64,000 nt of DNA, from contig JAFWGA010000019.1 in NCBI GenBank assembly GCA_017515325.1, positions 1 to 64,000 of the forward strand, given 5' to 3'. Shown piece by piece: positions 18,458-28,000 of the stretch. The notes under the pieces were generated by a model that was not told where the DNA came from, searched no databases, and saw only the letters and a program-made list of their open reading frames with translations. The translations under genes and the position numbers were made by a program. Within the stretch, counting starts at the first letter, position 1; the number at the start of each line of letters is the position of its first letter. Origin of the DNA: Blautia sp. Lineage in GTDB: Bacteria; Bacillota; Clostridia; Lachnospirales; Lachnospiraceae.

Positions 18458-19468
18458 TTATACCTTCAAGAGTTCTTCACGGCCGAAATCCTTTTCTTTA
18501 TAATTCCACAGGGCGCGTCCGATGCCTTGTTTTTCCATGACAGCATGGATATCCTTCAGCCAACGGCAGGAGGCCTCAAGGTCGGCCAGCTCGATCACGC
18601 CATATTCCCCACAGTAAAGGGGCACCTGGTCCTTTTCGGCCTTTTCAAGGGCAGGAGAGAAAATGTCCTCAAAAAATCCCATACCGATCTGGTGAATCCC
18701 CTCATAGAAGATGGCTCCGACCAGGTTTTCCTGCAGCCTGAGGCTGTGAACCGCATTCCGGTAGCTTTCCAGGCTTTCGGGATAGCCGATCCGAAAATCC
18801 GAGGGCATACCCTCGACCCAGTAAGCCCCCTGATGGGTAAAGAGGATGGGCTCGTAGCAATGAAAATTGTAGACGATTTTTTCATCCAGGGGAATCTGAA
18901 TGAGAGGGACACTTGTCACGGCATTATAGCGGACGCCGCCGATCACCAGCCAGCTGTCAGGCACGATGGTTCTCATCATTCTGATATAGGAAGCAACGAT
19001 TTTATTCCAAGCATCCGCCACCTCCGGCAGGACGACCTCATTGAGAGGCTCGAAGGCCACCTGGTCTGGCCAGGCGGAAAAACGTTCCGCGATTCTGGCC
19101 CACAGGCGGAGAAAACGTTCCTGCAGCTGTTGGTCAAAGAAAAAACGCTCCCGGTCCATAGGCTTTAAGGGATCGAAGGAATAGCCATAACATTCGTGCA
19201 GGTCAATCAGCATATGCAGGCCGTATTTTTCGCACCAGCTCCGGCACAGCTCCAGATAGGCAAAGCCATCCTCCCTGGCTGTTCCGTCTTCCTCCTCCAG
19301 CAGGATATAATCCACCGGCACTCTTACATGGTCAAAGCCCCAGGAGGCAATCTTCTGGATATCCGCCTCGGTGATAAATGTGTCGAAGTGTTTTTTATCA
19401 TAGACGTCAAACTGAGAGATCCAGCCACCGAGGTTGACTCCCTTTTGAAATCCTTCAAAAATACGCAT
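18458..19468 (-). CDS. Glycoside hydrolase family 5 (endoglucanase/exoglucanase-like)
   Basis: 336 residues with a TIM-barrel GH5 signature: the start GVNLGGWISQF, the RVPVDY strand, DLHECYGY, the acid/base glutamate in FEPLNEV, the FHCYEP segment, and the nucleophile glutamate in YCGEYGVIE. No signal peptide or binding module is present, so it should act in the cytoplasm on imported beta-linked oligosaccharides or glycosides rather than on polymers. ATG follows AGAGGATTATG. It begins 12 bp after the stop of the glycerophosphodiesterase gene, so the two form one operon. The exact substrate cannot be inferred. Confidence 0.85.
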   Translation of the reverse strand: MRIFEGFQKGVNLGGWISQFDVYDKKHFDTFITEADIQKIASWGFDHVRVPVDYILLEEEDGTAREDGFAYLELCRSWCEKYGLHMLIDLHECYGYSFDPLKPMDRERFFFDQQLQERFLRLWARIAERFSAWPDQVAFEPLNEVVLPEVADAWNKIVASYIRMMRTIVPDSWLVIGGVRYNAVTSVPLIQIPLDEKIVYNFHCYEPILFTHQGAYWVEGMPSDFRIGYPESLESYRNAVHSLRLQENLVGAIFYEGIHQIGMGFFEDIFSPALEKAEKDQVPLYCGEYGVIELADLEASCRWLKDIHAVMEKQGIGRALWNYKEKDFGREELLKV

Positions 19469-19480
19469 ATCATAATCCTC

Positions 19481-20416
19481 TTAAACCTGTGTAAGCGCTT
19501 CCCTCGCAGCTTTTTCTATCTCTTCGGCCTGGGCTTTTTCGATGGCTGCCATCCTGTCCTTTTCAGCCTGCGCTTCCGCTTCCGCTTTCTTCGCGGCCTT
19601 CTGCCTTTCCTCTTCGGCCTGAGCCTCCTGCGAGAACATTTCCGTTTCACTGGCTCTGGCATTCTCTTCGTTTATCTCGTTTCTGATCTTCAGCATCCGA
19701 TCCGGACAGTCGCCGATCAGGATATCGGCACCTTTTTTGAAGCAGCTGCGGATAATGAAATCATCATTGGTGGTCCAGACGTTTACCTGCATCTTGAGGG
19801 AATGAGCTTTATCCGCTTCCTGATGGATGAGAAATTCGGAGTGGTGGGGATGGATGGCGTCTAATCCATGTTTGCTGGCAAATTCCCAGGGATCAAACAG
19901 CTTGCGGCCATTGAGCGTTCCCAGGGGAAGCCTGAGCAGACCAACCTTGGCCCGGGAATCGAGGGACTTGAGCTTTGTCAGGCTGTAAAAGCTGAAGCTG
20001 GAATACAGCACCCGGTCTGTCATTCCCATTTCGTCGGCAAGGGCGATACATTTTTCCTCGATCTTATCGTAGCGGATGATGCTTGTCTTTAGCTCGGTAT
20101 TGACACATAGCCCCATGGGCTTCAGCAGCTCATAGACCTCCCGAAGCGTGGGGATGGTCGCGTAAACATATTCCGGATGGGTTTTGTTGAAATGGAACTG
20201 TCTCAGCTGGGCCAGGGTCATATTCTGGATCAGGCCGCTGCCGTCAGAAACGCGGTCGATCTCTTCATCGTGGGCGACAACCAGCTCTCCGTCCTTTGTC
20301 ACGTGCACATCAAGCTCCACACCGTCCGCCCCCATCTTTGCCGCGATATAAAAGGCTTCGAGAGTGTTTTCCGGCGCATAGGCGGATGCACCGCGATGAG
20401 CATAAATCATTTGCAT
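19481..20416 (-). CDS. Glycerophosphodiester phosphodiesterase with charged C-terminal tail
   Basis: 311 residues. The GDPD catalytic core is plain: AHRGASAYAPENTLEAF, VELDVHVTKDGELVVAHDEEIDR and later NTELKT. These enzymes cleave glycerophosphodiesters to glycerol-3-phosphate and an alcohol. There is no signal peptide, so it is cytoplasmic. The core ends near residue 240 with the GADILIGDCPDRMLKIR strand. After it comes an unusual about 65-residue Ala/Glu/Lys/Gln-rich helix that is probably a coiled coil and is not part of the enzyme family. Upstream on its own strand is a 45-nt hairpin that resembles part of a tRNA (see rejected items). It is the first gene of an operon with the GH5 gene. 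Confidence 0.88.
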   Translation of the reverse strand: MQMIYAHRGASAYAPENTLEAFYIAAKMGADGVELDVHVTKDGELVVAHDEEIDRVSDGSGLIQNMTLAQLRQFHFNKTHPEYVYATIPTLREVYELLKPMGLCVNTELKTSIIRYDKIEEKCIALADEMGMTDRVLYSSFSFYSLTKLKSLDSRAKVGLLRLPLGTLNGRKLFDPWEFASKHGLDAIHPHHSEFLIHQEADKAHSLKMQVNVWTTNDDFIIRSCFKKGADILIGDCPDRMLKIRNEINEENARASETEMFSQEAQAEEERQKAAKKAEAEAQAEKDRMAAIEKAQAEEIEKAAREALTQV

Positions 20417-20880
20417 GATATCTGAACCTCCGTTTTCAACAGAAAGAAGGCGGCAGGATAGATTTGAACCACAGGTCTTCAGGCTGCCACGGATTTTTGC
20501 TGTTGATATTTTATAATGTTTTGTTATGATGTCCTGTTATTTGTCCTGCGAGTCCGGCGGACAGCTGACCAGCTGCGGGCTGCTTCACAGTCTCACCTGC
20601 ATGGAAAGACTCGGCAATTGTAACTGGTCGGCATTTTGTCGGCTTACACCTACAATACTATATCATGTATCTATTTGATTTTCAATCTAAGTGTTTTTCA
20701 TCTGTTTGAGTCAGAAGAAAGGCATCCCCACAGATTATGCTATTGCAAAAGGCGAGAGTTTGGGAGATAATATAAGTGATTTCAGTGCAAAAAGCCTGTT
20801 TCCACGGCAAGCTTGCTTACCAGTGGGGCGAGGCTTTATTGCACGCCCCTATATGAGCATGAAGTGGGCGTTGTGATTGA
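20417..20880. other. Intergenic region with a palindromic repeat
   Basis: No credible gene. Near 20449-20490 there is a short hairpin on the minus strand in the leader of the GDPD gene. Bases 20500-20780 are AT-rich with no clear promoter that I can identify. The rest is occupied by the repeat at 20785-20870. An in-frame TGA at 20878-20880 precedes the FMN-binding remnant. Confidence 0.5.
20785..20870. repeat. Interspersed palindromic repeat, copy 3
   Basis: GTGCAAAAAGCC (20785-20796) is an imperfect inverted match to GGCTTTATTGCAC (20832-20844). The loop carries ACGGCAAGCTTGCTTACC (20804-20821), matching copy 2 at 4709-4726 in 17/18 bases. The tail GCCCCTATATGAGCATGAAG (20845-20864) corresponds to GCCCCCGATATGAGCAAGTA at about 4751 in copy 2. 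Confidence 0.65.
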
Positions 20881-21045
20881 CGTCAGTGGGTAGACGGAAG
20901 GTATCGGCAGGCAAGGGGAGAAATACTGACAGAAAAGATTCTTTCGACACAGGGTTTGGATTTTGACGTTGTGTCCGGGGCGGCCGTTACCTCAGAAGCA
21001 GTAAAAGAGGCGGCTGCGGATTGCACCAAACAAGCTGGGGGTAAT
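20881..21045 (+). pseudogene. Remnant of an FMN-binding-domain gene (C-terminal end)
   Basis: The frame open from 20881 encodes a segment ending EKILSTQGLDFDVVSGAAVT and then SEAVKEAAADCTKQAGG. This is the flavin-attachment end of an FMN_bind domain, where the family has D-x-V-S-G-A-T-x-T/S. It is preceded by a stop codon (20878-20880) and has no start. It runs in frame, without a stop, into the ATPase gene that begins at 21067. The invariant threonine of SGAT, the usual site of covalent FMN, is alanine here. The piece is best seen as the tail of a lost gene, and it shows a deletion or insertion junction. Confidence 0.65.
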
Positions 21046-21066
21046 TACAAGGAGACAAAAAGATTC

Positions 21067-22755
21067 ATGCTAAAAAAGATTTTTCTTGGCACTGACCACT
21101 TTGACAAGCTGATCGACAGTGGTGGATATTATGTTGATAAAACAGAACTTCTATATGAGCTTGTGGAGGAAACCTCCAATGAGATAACCCTCTTTACGCG
21201 TCCGCGTAGATTTGGAAAATCACTTACTTTGAGTATGATGGAAAGCTTTTTTGATTGTGGCGTGAGTGGGGAGCGGAACAGCAGGGACAAGTTTAAGGAG
21301 TGGGCGATATATCAGAAGCATCCTGATTTCTGCGAAAACTGGATGAACAGGTACCCTACCATCTTTATCTCTTTGAAAGACGTGGAAGGCCTGACATTTG
21401 AAGACGCCTACGAGATGCTGGTCGGAGAAATTGCGAAGCTTTGCATCAGGAAAGCCTATCTGGAGAAGGAAGAGAAAGTTACGGCAGCTGATTCTGTGGT
21501 GTTCCGCAAGCTGATGTTTAAGGAAGCTTCAAAGGAGGAAATCAAGAATTCCCTGCAAACCATCATGCGCATGATGTGTGCCGTATATCAGACGCCGGTT
21601 ATTCTTCTGATTGATGAGTATGATGTTCCACTTGCGAAAGCTCAGGAGAATCACTATTATTACAAAATGCTGGATGTCATTCGGGGAATCATGAGCATCT
21701 CTTTGAAATCCAATGAGTATCTGAAGTTTGCCGTGGTGACAGGTTGTCTGCGAATCCCTAAAGAGAGCATTTTTACAGGGGTAAATAATTTTGCTTCTTA
21801 TTCTGTTCTGGATGAAGATTTTTCAGAATATTTTGGTTTTACCTATGATGAGGTGAAGTGTCTCCTGAAATATTATGACCGGGAAGAAATGATAGATATG
21901 ATTCGGACATGGTATGATGGCTATATCTTTGGGGATACGAACATTTTTTGTCCTTGGGACGTCTTGAGTTATGTGGCTGCCTTACGCAAAAGAAGCAGCG
22001 CTGTGCCAAAAGCCTATTGGGAAAACACAAGCGGGAATGGAGCAATCAGAGAGTTTTTTAAATTGGGGAACGAAGACATCACAGACCAGCTCGAAGCGCT
22101 TCTGAACGGAGGAACAGTCACTGAAAATGTAACAAACGCCCTTACGTATGAGGAGGCGTATACTTCCGCTAACAATCTTTGGTCTGTACTTCTGATGACG
22201 GGATATGTAACGGCAGTATCTCAAGAGGAAGCAGGGAGTTCAGAAGAAGGAGCCAGAGGAGTGGAACTTCGTATTCCCAATCGTGAAATATTGACGATTT
22301 TTCAAAAGGCAGTTGCGGACCATTTTAGCCAAACCGTGGATCAGGAAAGAATAAAAGAGCTTATTGATGCTTTATGGGATAAAAGAGAAGACCGTGCTAC
22401 AGAACTCTTATCAGATCTTCTTTTCGAAACCATAAGCTATATGGATTACCATGAGGACTATTATCAGGCATTTATTGCGGGAATTTTTGCGGGACGCGGC
22501 TATGTGCCTCAGTCTAACAAGGAGCATGGGCTTGGAAGGCCTGATGTTTATCTGCGTGACAGACGTAACCGTAGAATGATGATAATAGAATGTAAAAAAT
22601 CAGACAGTAAAAACCGGATGGATTACTGGTGTGATAACGCGCTTAAACAGATTGTTGAGAAAAAATACGCGGTAAAGACGGAAGGTTTTGACATAGTTCT
22701 GTGCTATGGGATTTCTTTCTTTGAAAAGAGAGCTAAGGTAAAGCTTTTGAGATGA
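21067..22755 (+). CDS. AAA-ATPase-like / PD-(D/E)XK nuclease-like protein, paralogue 1
   Basis: 563 residues. The N-terminal ATPase-like domain has YYVDKTELLYEL, the variant P-loop FTRPRRFGKS and a Walker B LLIDEYDVPL. The C-terminal region ends with GLGRPDVYL then MIIECKKS, the D...E-x-K core of the PD-(D/E)XK nuclease superfamily. The architecture matches the AAA-ATPase_like plus PDDEXK_9 families common in gut Bacteroidetes and Clostridia, whose role is not established. ATG 21067 follows AAGGAGAC; the longer ORF (from 20956) only adds the FMN-binding remnant. It is tail-to-tail with the close paralogue at 23016-24692, and the two share long segments such as VTGCLRI.KESIFTG and VLDEDFSEYFGFT. 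Confidence 0.85.
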   Translation: MLKKIFLGTDHFDKLIDSGGYYVDKTELLYELVEETSNEITLFTRPRRFGKSLTLSMMESFFDCGVSGERNSRDKFKEWAIYQKHPDFCENWMNRYPTIFISLKDVEGLTFEDAYEMLVGEIAKLCIRKAYLEKEEKVTAADSVVFRKLMFKEASKEEIKNSLQTIMRMMCAVYQTPVILLIDEYDVPLAKAQENHYYYKMLDVIRGIMSISLKSNEYLKFAVVTGCLRIPKESIFTGVNNFASYSVLDEDFSEYFGFTYDEVKCLLKYYDREEMIDMIRTWYDGYIFGDTNIFCPWDVLSYVAALRKRSSAVPKAYWENTSGNGAIREFFKLGNEDITDQLEALLNGGTVTENVTNALTYEEAYTSANNLWSVLLMTGYVTAVSQEEAGSSEEGARGVELRIPNREILTIFQKAVADHFSQTVDQERIKELIDALWDKREDRATELLSDLLFETISYMDYHEDYYQAFIAGIFAGRGYVPQSNKEHGLGRPDVYLRDRRNRRMMIIECKKSDSKNRMDYWCDNALKQIVEKKYAVKTEGFDIVLCYGISFFEKRAKVKLLR

Positions 22756-22826
22756 AAGCTTTTGAGATGATATGAGGGGATTTGTTTTTCTTTTAGTAAA
22801 CAATATTCGTTATTTTGTCGTTTTCT

Positions 22827-22867
22827 GCTTAGGAAATGTACTGCATCTGGCGGTACATTTCCTAAGC
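22827..22867. terminator. Perfect hairpin between convergent paralogues
   Basis: GCTTAGGAAATGTAC (22827-22841) and its exact complement (22853-22867) form a 15-bp stem with an 11-nt loop. No T-run follows on either strand, so it may be a processing or terminator-like structure shared by the two convergent genes, or another palindromic repeat. The remaining bases to 23015 hold nothing recognised. Confidence 0.5.
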
Positions 22868-23015
22868 AAATCCGTGCGCATCCTGCCCGATACGCAGCTC
22901 TAAGCAGGAGGAAGCTGTGAAAGAGGAACAGCCAGGGACAGGTGAGCCCCAAAGATAGGTGCCTGCTCCTGTCCGACATCTGTGAGAAACGCGTTGCGGA
23001 GCGAAGAGTTACAGA

Positions 23016-24692
23016 TTATAATGTCAGCTTTTTTACCAGCGCCTTCTTTTGGTAGAAGGAAATCCCATAGCAAATGACGGAATCAAAACCGGTGAAGCCT
23101 CTCAAATATTCTTTATCCAGGATCTGCTGTTTCCCTTCCAGGGCGTCTCTTTCCATATCTTCCAGCTTTTCAGACTTTTTTGTTTCCAGAATCATTCCGC
23201 GCTTTTTGCTTTTTTCCCGTACATCGATATCTGACCTTCCCAACCCGTTTTCCTGGTTGGACTTTACAGCATAACCAAGGCCGGAAATAATCCCTGTCAT
23301 GAAAGCATGGTAATAATTCTCATGGTAGTCGTGATAACTGATGGTTTCAAAAAGAATATCTGTCATCTTTTCGGATGCCTTTCCTTCATCCCCATCCCAA
23401 AGCGCTTTCATCAGTTCCTTTTGCCTGGATCGATCCAAGGCGAGAGTATCTTTAAAATACCTGACAACTGTCTCCTCAAAAATGTTCATGATCTCGGTAT
23501 TGGGAATCTTAAGCGCAATGGATTCTCCAGCCTCCTGGGGATCTGCCTTCGTCAGGTAGCCTGTCATCAATAGAAGACTCCATAGATTGTCCTCAGACTC
23601 ATGCAGCGTATCATAGGTCAGTTCATCTGAAATAGTCTGAAGGATTGTGCTTTTGTTCAGGAGTGCTTCAAACTGATCGCTCACATCGAAGTCTGTTCGC
23701 TCGACAAAGGTCAGAAGAATCCCGTTATGACTTGTGTTTTTCCAGTAATTTTTTAATCTGGTATTCCTGTTTTTCAGAAGGGCAGCTACATGGCTGGCGA
23801 CGTCCCAGGGACAATAAAGCGGGGTACTGCCGAAAATGTAGCCATCATACCATGACCTTATTTCTTTTTCTTTATCCAGCAGGTTTGCAGCTTCAAGCAA
23901 GTCGTGAACTTCTTCTTGCGTAAAACCGAAATATTCTGAGAAATCTTCATCCAGAACGGAATAAGATACAAAATTATTTGTTCCTGTGAAAATACTTTCT
24001 TTTGCGATTCTCAGACATCCAGTAACAACGGCGAATTTCAGATGATCATTTCCCTTTAAGGCCGCATCAAACATCCCCCGGATGACGTTCGCCATTTTCT
24101 GATAATAGCAGTTTTCTGCCCTATCCTGCTCATTCGCCTTGGCCAGAGGAACATCATATTCATCGATCAGGAGGATGACAGGCTTCCCATATGCAGCGTG
24201 CATCATACGCGTGATGGTTTTTAGAGAATCCTTGATGTTTGCCAAAGAAGACGCTTGCGCCATCATTTCACGGAAGAGCTGCTTATCGTCCCCATTTACA
24301 GTATCACAATCCAACAGATTCTCGTTGGCCTTACATAAGTCTGACAACTTTACCTGAAGCGTAGTATAGGCTTCCACGAAGGAAAGGCCTTCGATACCCT
24401 TTAAGGTCACGAAGAGCACAGGATACTGATTCATCCATTCCTGGCAGAAACCGTCATGCTTCATGATGGCCAGGCCTTCGAAAACATCACGGCTGTTCCC
24501 TTTTTGTATACTGAAAAAGCTTTCCAGCATGCTCATCATCAGAGTTTTGCCAAATCGGCGTGGACGGGTAAAGAGGGTCACCTTGTTATCCGTTCCGTTT
24601 ACCAGATCATAGATCAGATTTGTCTTATCGACATAATAGCTGTGCTCTCTGCGGATTTCTTCAAAGTTCTCTTTGCCAACAGGGATTTTCAT
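23016..24692 (-). CDS. AAA-ATPase-like / PD-(D/E)XK nuclease-like protein, paralogue 2
   Basis: 558 residues, closely related to 21067-22755. It has SYYVDKTNLIYDL, P-loop variant FTRPRRFGKT, Walker B LLIDEYDVPLAKA, and the nuclease-like core GLGRSDIDV ... MILETKKS. ATG 24690-24692 follows AAAGGAGG; the ORF could be read 30 codons further upstream, but that part lacks a ribosome site and is not conserved in the paralogue. It is divergent from the giant adhesin gene, whose promoter lies about 125 bp away. Function is unknown; the retained nuclease residues suggest an active enzyme. Confidence 0.85.
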   Translation of the reverse strand: MKIPVGKENFEEIRREHSYYVDKTNLIYDLVNGTDNKVTLFTRPRRFGKTLMMSMLESFFSIQKGNSRDVFEGLAIMKHDGFCQEWMNQYPVLFVTLKGIEGLSFVEAYTTLQVKLSDLCKANENLLDCDTVNGDDKQLFREMMAQASSLANIKDSLKTITRMMHAAYGKPVILLIDEYDVPLAKANEQDRAENCYYQKMANVIRGMFDAALKGNDHLKFAVVTGCLRIAKESIFTGTNNFVSYSVLDEDFSEYFGFTQEEVHDLLEAANLLDKEKEIRSWYDGYIFGSTPLYCPWDVASHVAALLKNRNTRLKNYWKNTSHNGILLTFVERTDFDVSDQFEALLNKSTILQTISDELTYDTLHESEDNLWSLLLMTGYLTKADPQEAGESIALKIPNTEIMNIFEETVVRYFKDTLALDRSRQKELMKALWDGDEGKASEKMTDILFETISYHDYHENYYHAFMTGIISGLGYAVKSNQENGLGRSDIDVREKSKKRGMILETKKSEKLEDMERDALEGKQQILDKEYLRGFTGFDSVICYGISFYQKKALVKKLTL

Positions 24693-25020
24693 GATGCTTT
24701 GGCCTCCTTTCAAAGGCATTTGCACATCGTTGATTTCTATGTATGGATAGATTAGCATAGCCAGGCAGAAGAGGCAACCCATAAAGAGGGTGTATATGTG
24801 GACTTTTACCTATTTATTGACAAAAACTTATAAGTATTCTATAATATTTTGCCAATACTAACTGACTTCTTGTGGAATATCGCCTGATGTTATATGATAT
24901 TGTCTGGTGAAAAATATTAGCTTTTCAGTCACCACCTCCCACTCCGCTGCGAGGATGCGTGCCGTAAAAGTCTAACAGCCGAGGACGGTTTGTCTGGCCG
25001 TAAGGGAAAGGGTAATAGAT
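24693..25020. other. Divergent intergenic region
   Basis: Contains the strong promoter of the adhesin gene (24817-24845) and about 175 nt of leader. No clear promoter for the minus-strand ATPase is visible. No small ORF is supported. Confidence 0.5.
24817..24845 (+). promoter_or_regulatory. Perfect consensus sigma-A promoter of the giant adhesin gene
   Basis: TTGACA (24817-24822), a spacer of exactly 17 bp, and TATAAT (24840-24845) match the consensus at all twelve positions. Transcription should start near 24852, leaving a leader of about 170 nt before ATG 25021. Confidence 0.85.
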
Positions 25021-28000
25021 ATGAAAAAACAGCATGATTTACAAAAAATGATTCGTACTCTTGTAAAAAGGATATACAGAAAGAAATCGTGGGATCGTGC
25101 TGTGACAACAATAGGCGCTTTGATTGTATTTGTCACAACATATATGCTGATCCTGCCGGCCATCACCATGACAAAAAAGCCTCTTTGTGGATGGGAGGAG
25201 CATGTACATGACGACAGCTGTTATCAGATTGATTATGGCCGGGTATTGGACTGTCCTTATGAGGCCATGGCACATCATAATGGGGTGATCGTGCTCCATC
25301 ATCATGACGCGAACTGTTATGACGAGCAGGGAAATCTGATCTGCACCCTTTTGGAAAGAGAAGGCCATCAGCATACATTGCAGTGTTATAACATGGAGGA
25401 TAAAACCTCAGACCTGTTTCAAGCGGGAAACGCTGAAGGTGAGAGTTCAGGTCTTGTTACCCCAGGGAATATTCAAAATGGAAGCTCAGATTTCGTTTCC
25501 ATAGGGAACAATGAAAATGAAAGCCTGGATTTCAATACCGTAGGGAACAATGAAAATGAAAGTTTATCTCTGTTTTCTGCAGGAAGCACTGAAGGAGGAG
25601 ATTCTCTTACCGTTTTAGATAATGAAAATGTCACAAACGGGGATGGGTTGCCTTCTGTTGAAAGCCTGTCTTCTCCTGAAGATTCAGACCCAGAGGAACT
25701 CTTTTCAGCAGGGGAGGCGCAAGACGAAGCAGCGACCGGGATAAAGCTGATCCCCCATACTCATTCAGCTGAATGCTACGATTTTTTCGACAATCTGATC
25801 TGTGGAAAAGCAGAAGTGGTAGAGCATCAGCATACGGATGCCTGCTTCAGACTTCAGGAGACAGGACGCACCCTGACCTGTACTCTGCCGGAGCATACTC
25901 ACAGTGAAGCCTGTTATGAACAGGCTGTGATAGAGGTATTGACCGGAGATGAGACAGGGGATACTGAAATTGAACCGGGGAGAGCTGACGTAATAGAAAC
26001 AGCTATCCTGACAGAAACAGATTCTGATACAGATGGCTATGCAGAAAGAGGGGCGGAACCCGGGAATGCACTTGAAACCGAAATGGAATTTGCGCAGGCC
26101 GAACCGATTCAGGTGATTCCGGAGGATGATTTCATCGTTGTCGCTGAACCTATATCAGAGGAAAGGAAAAGCCAGGAGGCAGATGGAAGCTCTGCGGAAT
26201 TCACAGCGGAGGAAGAGAATCGGCAGGAAGAGAAATCACCGGAAGAGACCGTTGAAGCCATGGAAACAGTGATGGTCCCACTGATAGAAGTACCACATGA
26301 GACTATGACGGAATATTCGATGGTCTTTGTAAAGGAAGCAACGGAGGAGAATACATCGGAAGCCAATGTAGCGAAGGGAATAGAAGCTGCTGATTTGATT
26401 GCGACAGACGATCCGCTGGATCCTGTCAAAATTATACCTGTTGTTGATATGGCGGTTACTGGAAATGAAGCCACAGGAGAGCAGGTATCTGAGGAATATA
26501 CCGAGACAGACAATCAGACAGTCCTTGCGTTTAATGGGGAAGAAAAACCTTCACCTGAGACTGAATTGAATCCTGAGCGGATCTCGGAGGAAGAGACGGA
26601 GGTCACGACAGAAGAAGTCCTCGTCCTCATGGCAGAGGAAGAGACGGAGGTCACGACAGAAGAAGTCTTCACGTATGTGGTAGAGGCGGAACCGGAATCT
26701 GCAACGGAAGCGGTACTTGAGCCAATAACAGAGGAAAGGCCGGAATGGATCACGGAGACGGAGTCTGAGATTGCGACGGAAGAAGCACCGGGGCTTACGA
26801 CAGAGGGTGTATTTGAGGCAATAAGAGAAGAAGGCAAAGAACTAACGTCAAAAGCCGTCACAGAAAGGACCACGGAATCATCGTCAGAAGCCGTCACGGA
26901 AAGGACCACGGAATCTGCATCAGAAGCCGTCACGGAAAGGATCACGGAATCTATGGCAGAGACCCTGGTTGGGGAGGAAGATAAATCTGCCATGGAATTA
27001 TCGGATATGGAATTCCGGGGGTCAGACTACACCGTGAAGATTTCCTGCACCAGAGATGCGGGCATTCCTGAAGATGCCTTTGTGGAGGCAGAGGAAATCG
27101 CCCCGGATTCCGGGGAGTATGCCCGGTGCCTGAGCCAGGCCAGGAGCGCCCTTGGAATGGATGAGAATCTCCCTCTTCCCGAAACGTATGCTCGCTTTTT
27201 CGATATCCGGATCCTCGCCGAGGATGAGGAGGGTCAGAAGAAAGAAATTGAACCGGCAGTGCCGGTACAGGTGGCAATTCGATATGATGAACCGGTGGTC
27301 TTTATCGGTAGCGGGAGCGCGGAAGCAAATATCGTGCATTTTGATGAAAAAGAGGATGAGGTCAGGGTACTGGCGAAAGAAGACGTCTTTACCGCTCCTT
27401 TTGAGATAGAAGACCCGGATCTGTTTGTGGCGGGGGAGAGCATGAGCCTGGCAAAAACTGGGGCCTTGGAGGAGGGGCTTGAGGATGTCTTTGTCGCCGG
27501 GAGTGAGGGAGAAGAGGAGGCTGGGGAAAGCTATGCCGTTGTGTTCCGGACAGATTCCTTCTCGGTGTATGGCGTGATTTACACGGTGGATTTTGAGTAC
27601 ATGGATTATGCCTGGAGCATTCCGGGGGGGAGCGCGGCATTGCTGTCAAAGGTGCTTGGGATTCTGGAAACCGGTATTGATATCAACGATGTTGAGATGG
27701 TGAGATTTTCAGATCCTTCCTTGGTTGAGGTATCTCCGGCGGAGGAATACGAGGGTGGGTACGACTGGATCTTATTGAGCCTTCAGCCCTTTGATACTGA
27801 AGAACAGCTGACGCTGACGTTAAATGACGGCAGGACTGTGGTCATTGAGGTAACTGATGATCAAACTGTATCCATAGATGATACTACTCTTGCGCAGCTT
27901 TTGACGCGGGTGGATATTTATAGCTTTAGTACCGAAGATGAGGAGGCTGAGTATATAGGCGGTTCACAGCAGACAGCTGTGGTAAGGCGAGGGCAGCAAT

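Noticed and set aside
20449-20490. Segment that reads on the minus strand like a tRNA T-arm and acceptor end (GGTTCAAATC ... TGCCGCCT, as in tRNA-Cys)
   Set aside because: The 5' acceptor strand, D-arm and anticodon arm are missing and the T-stem has mismatches. It folds as a single 45-nt hairpin instead, so no tRNA can be called.
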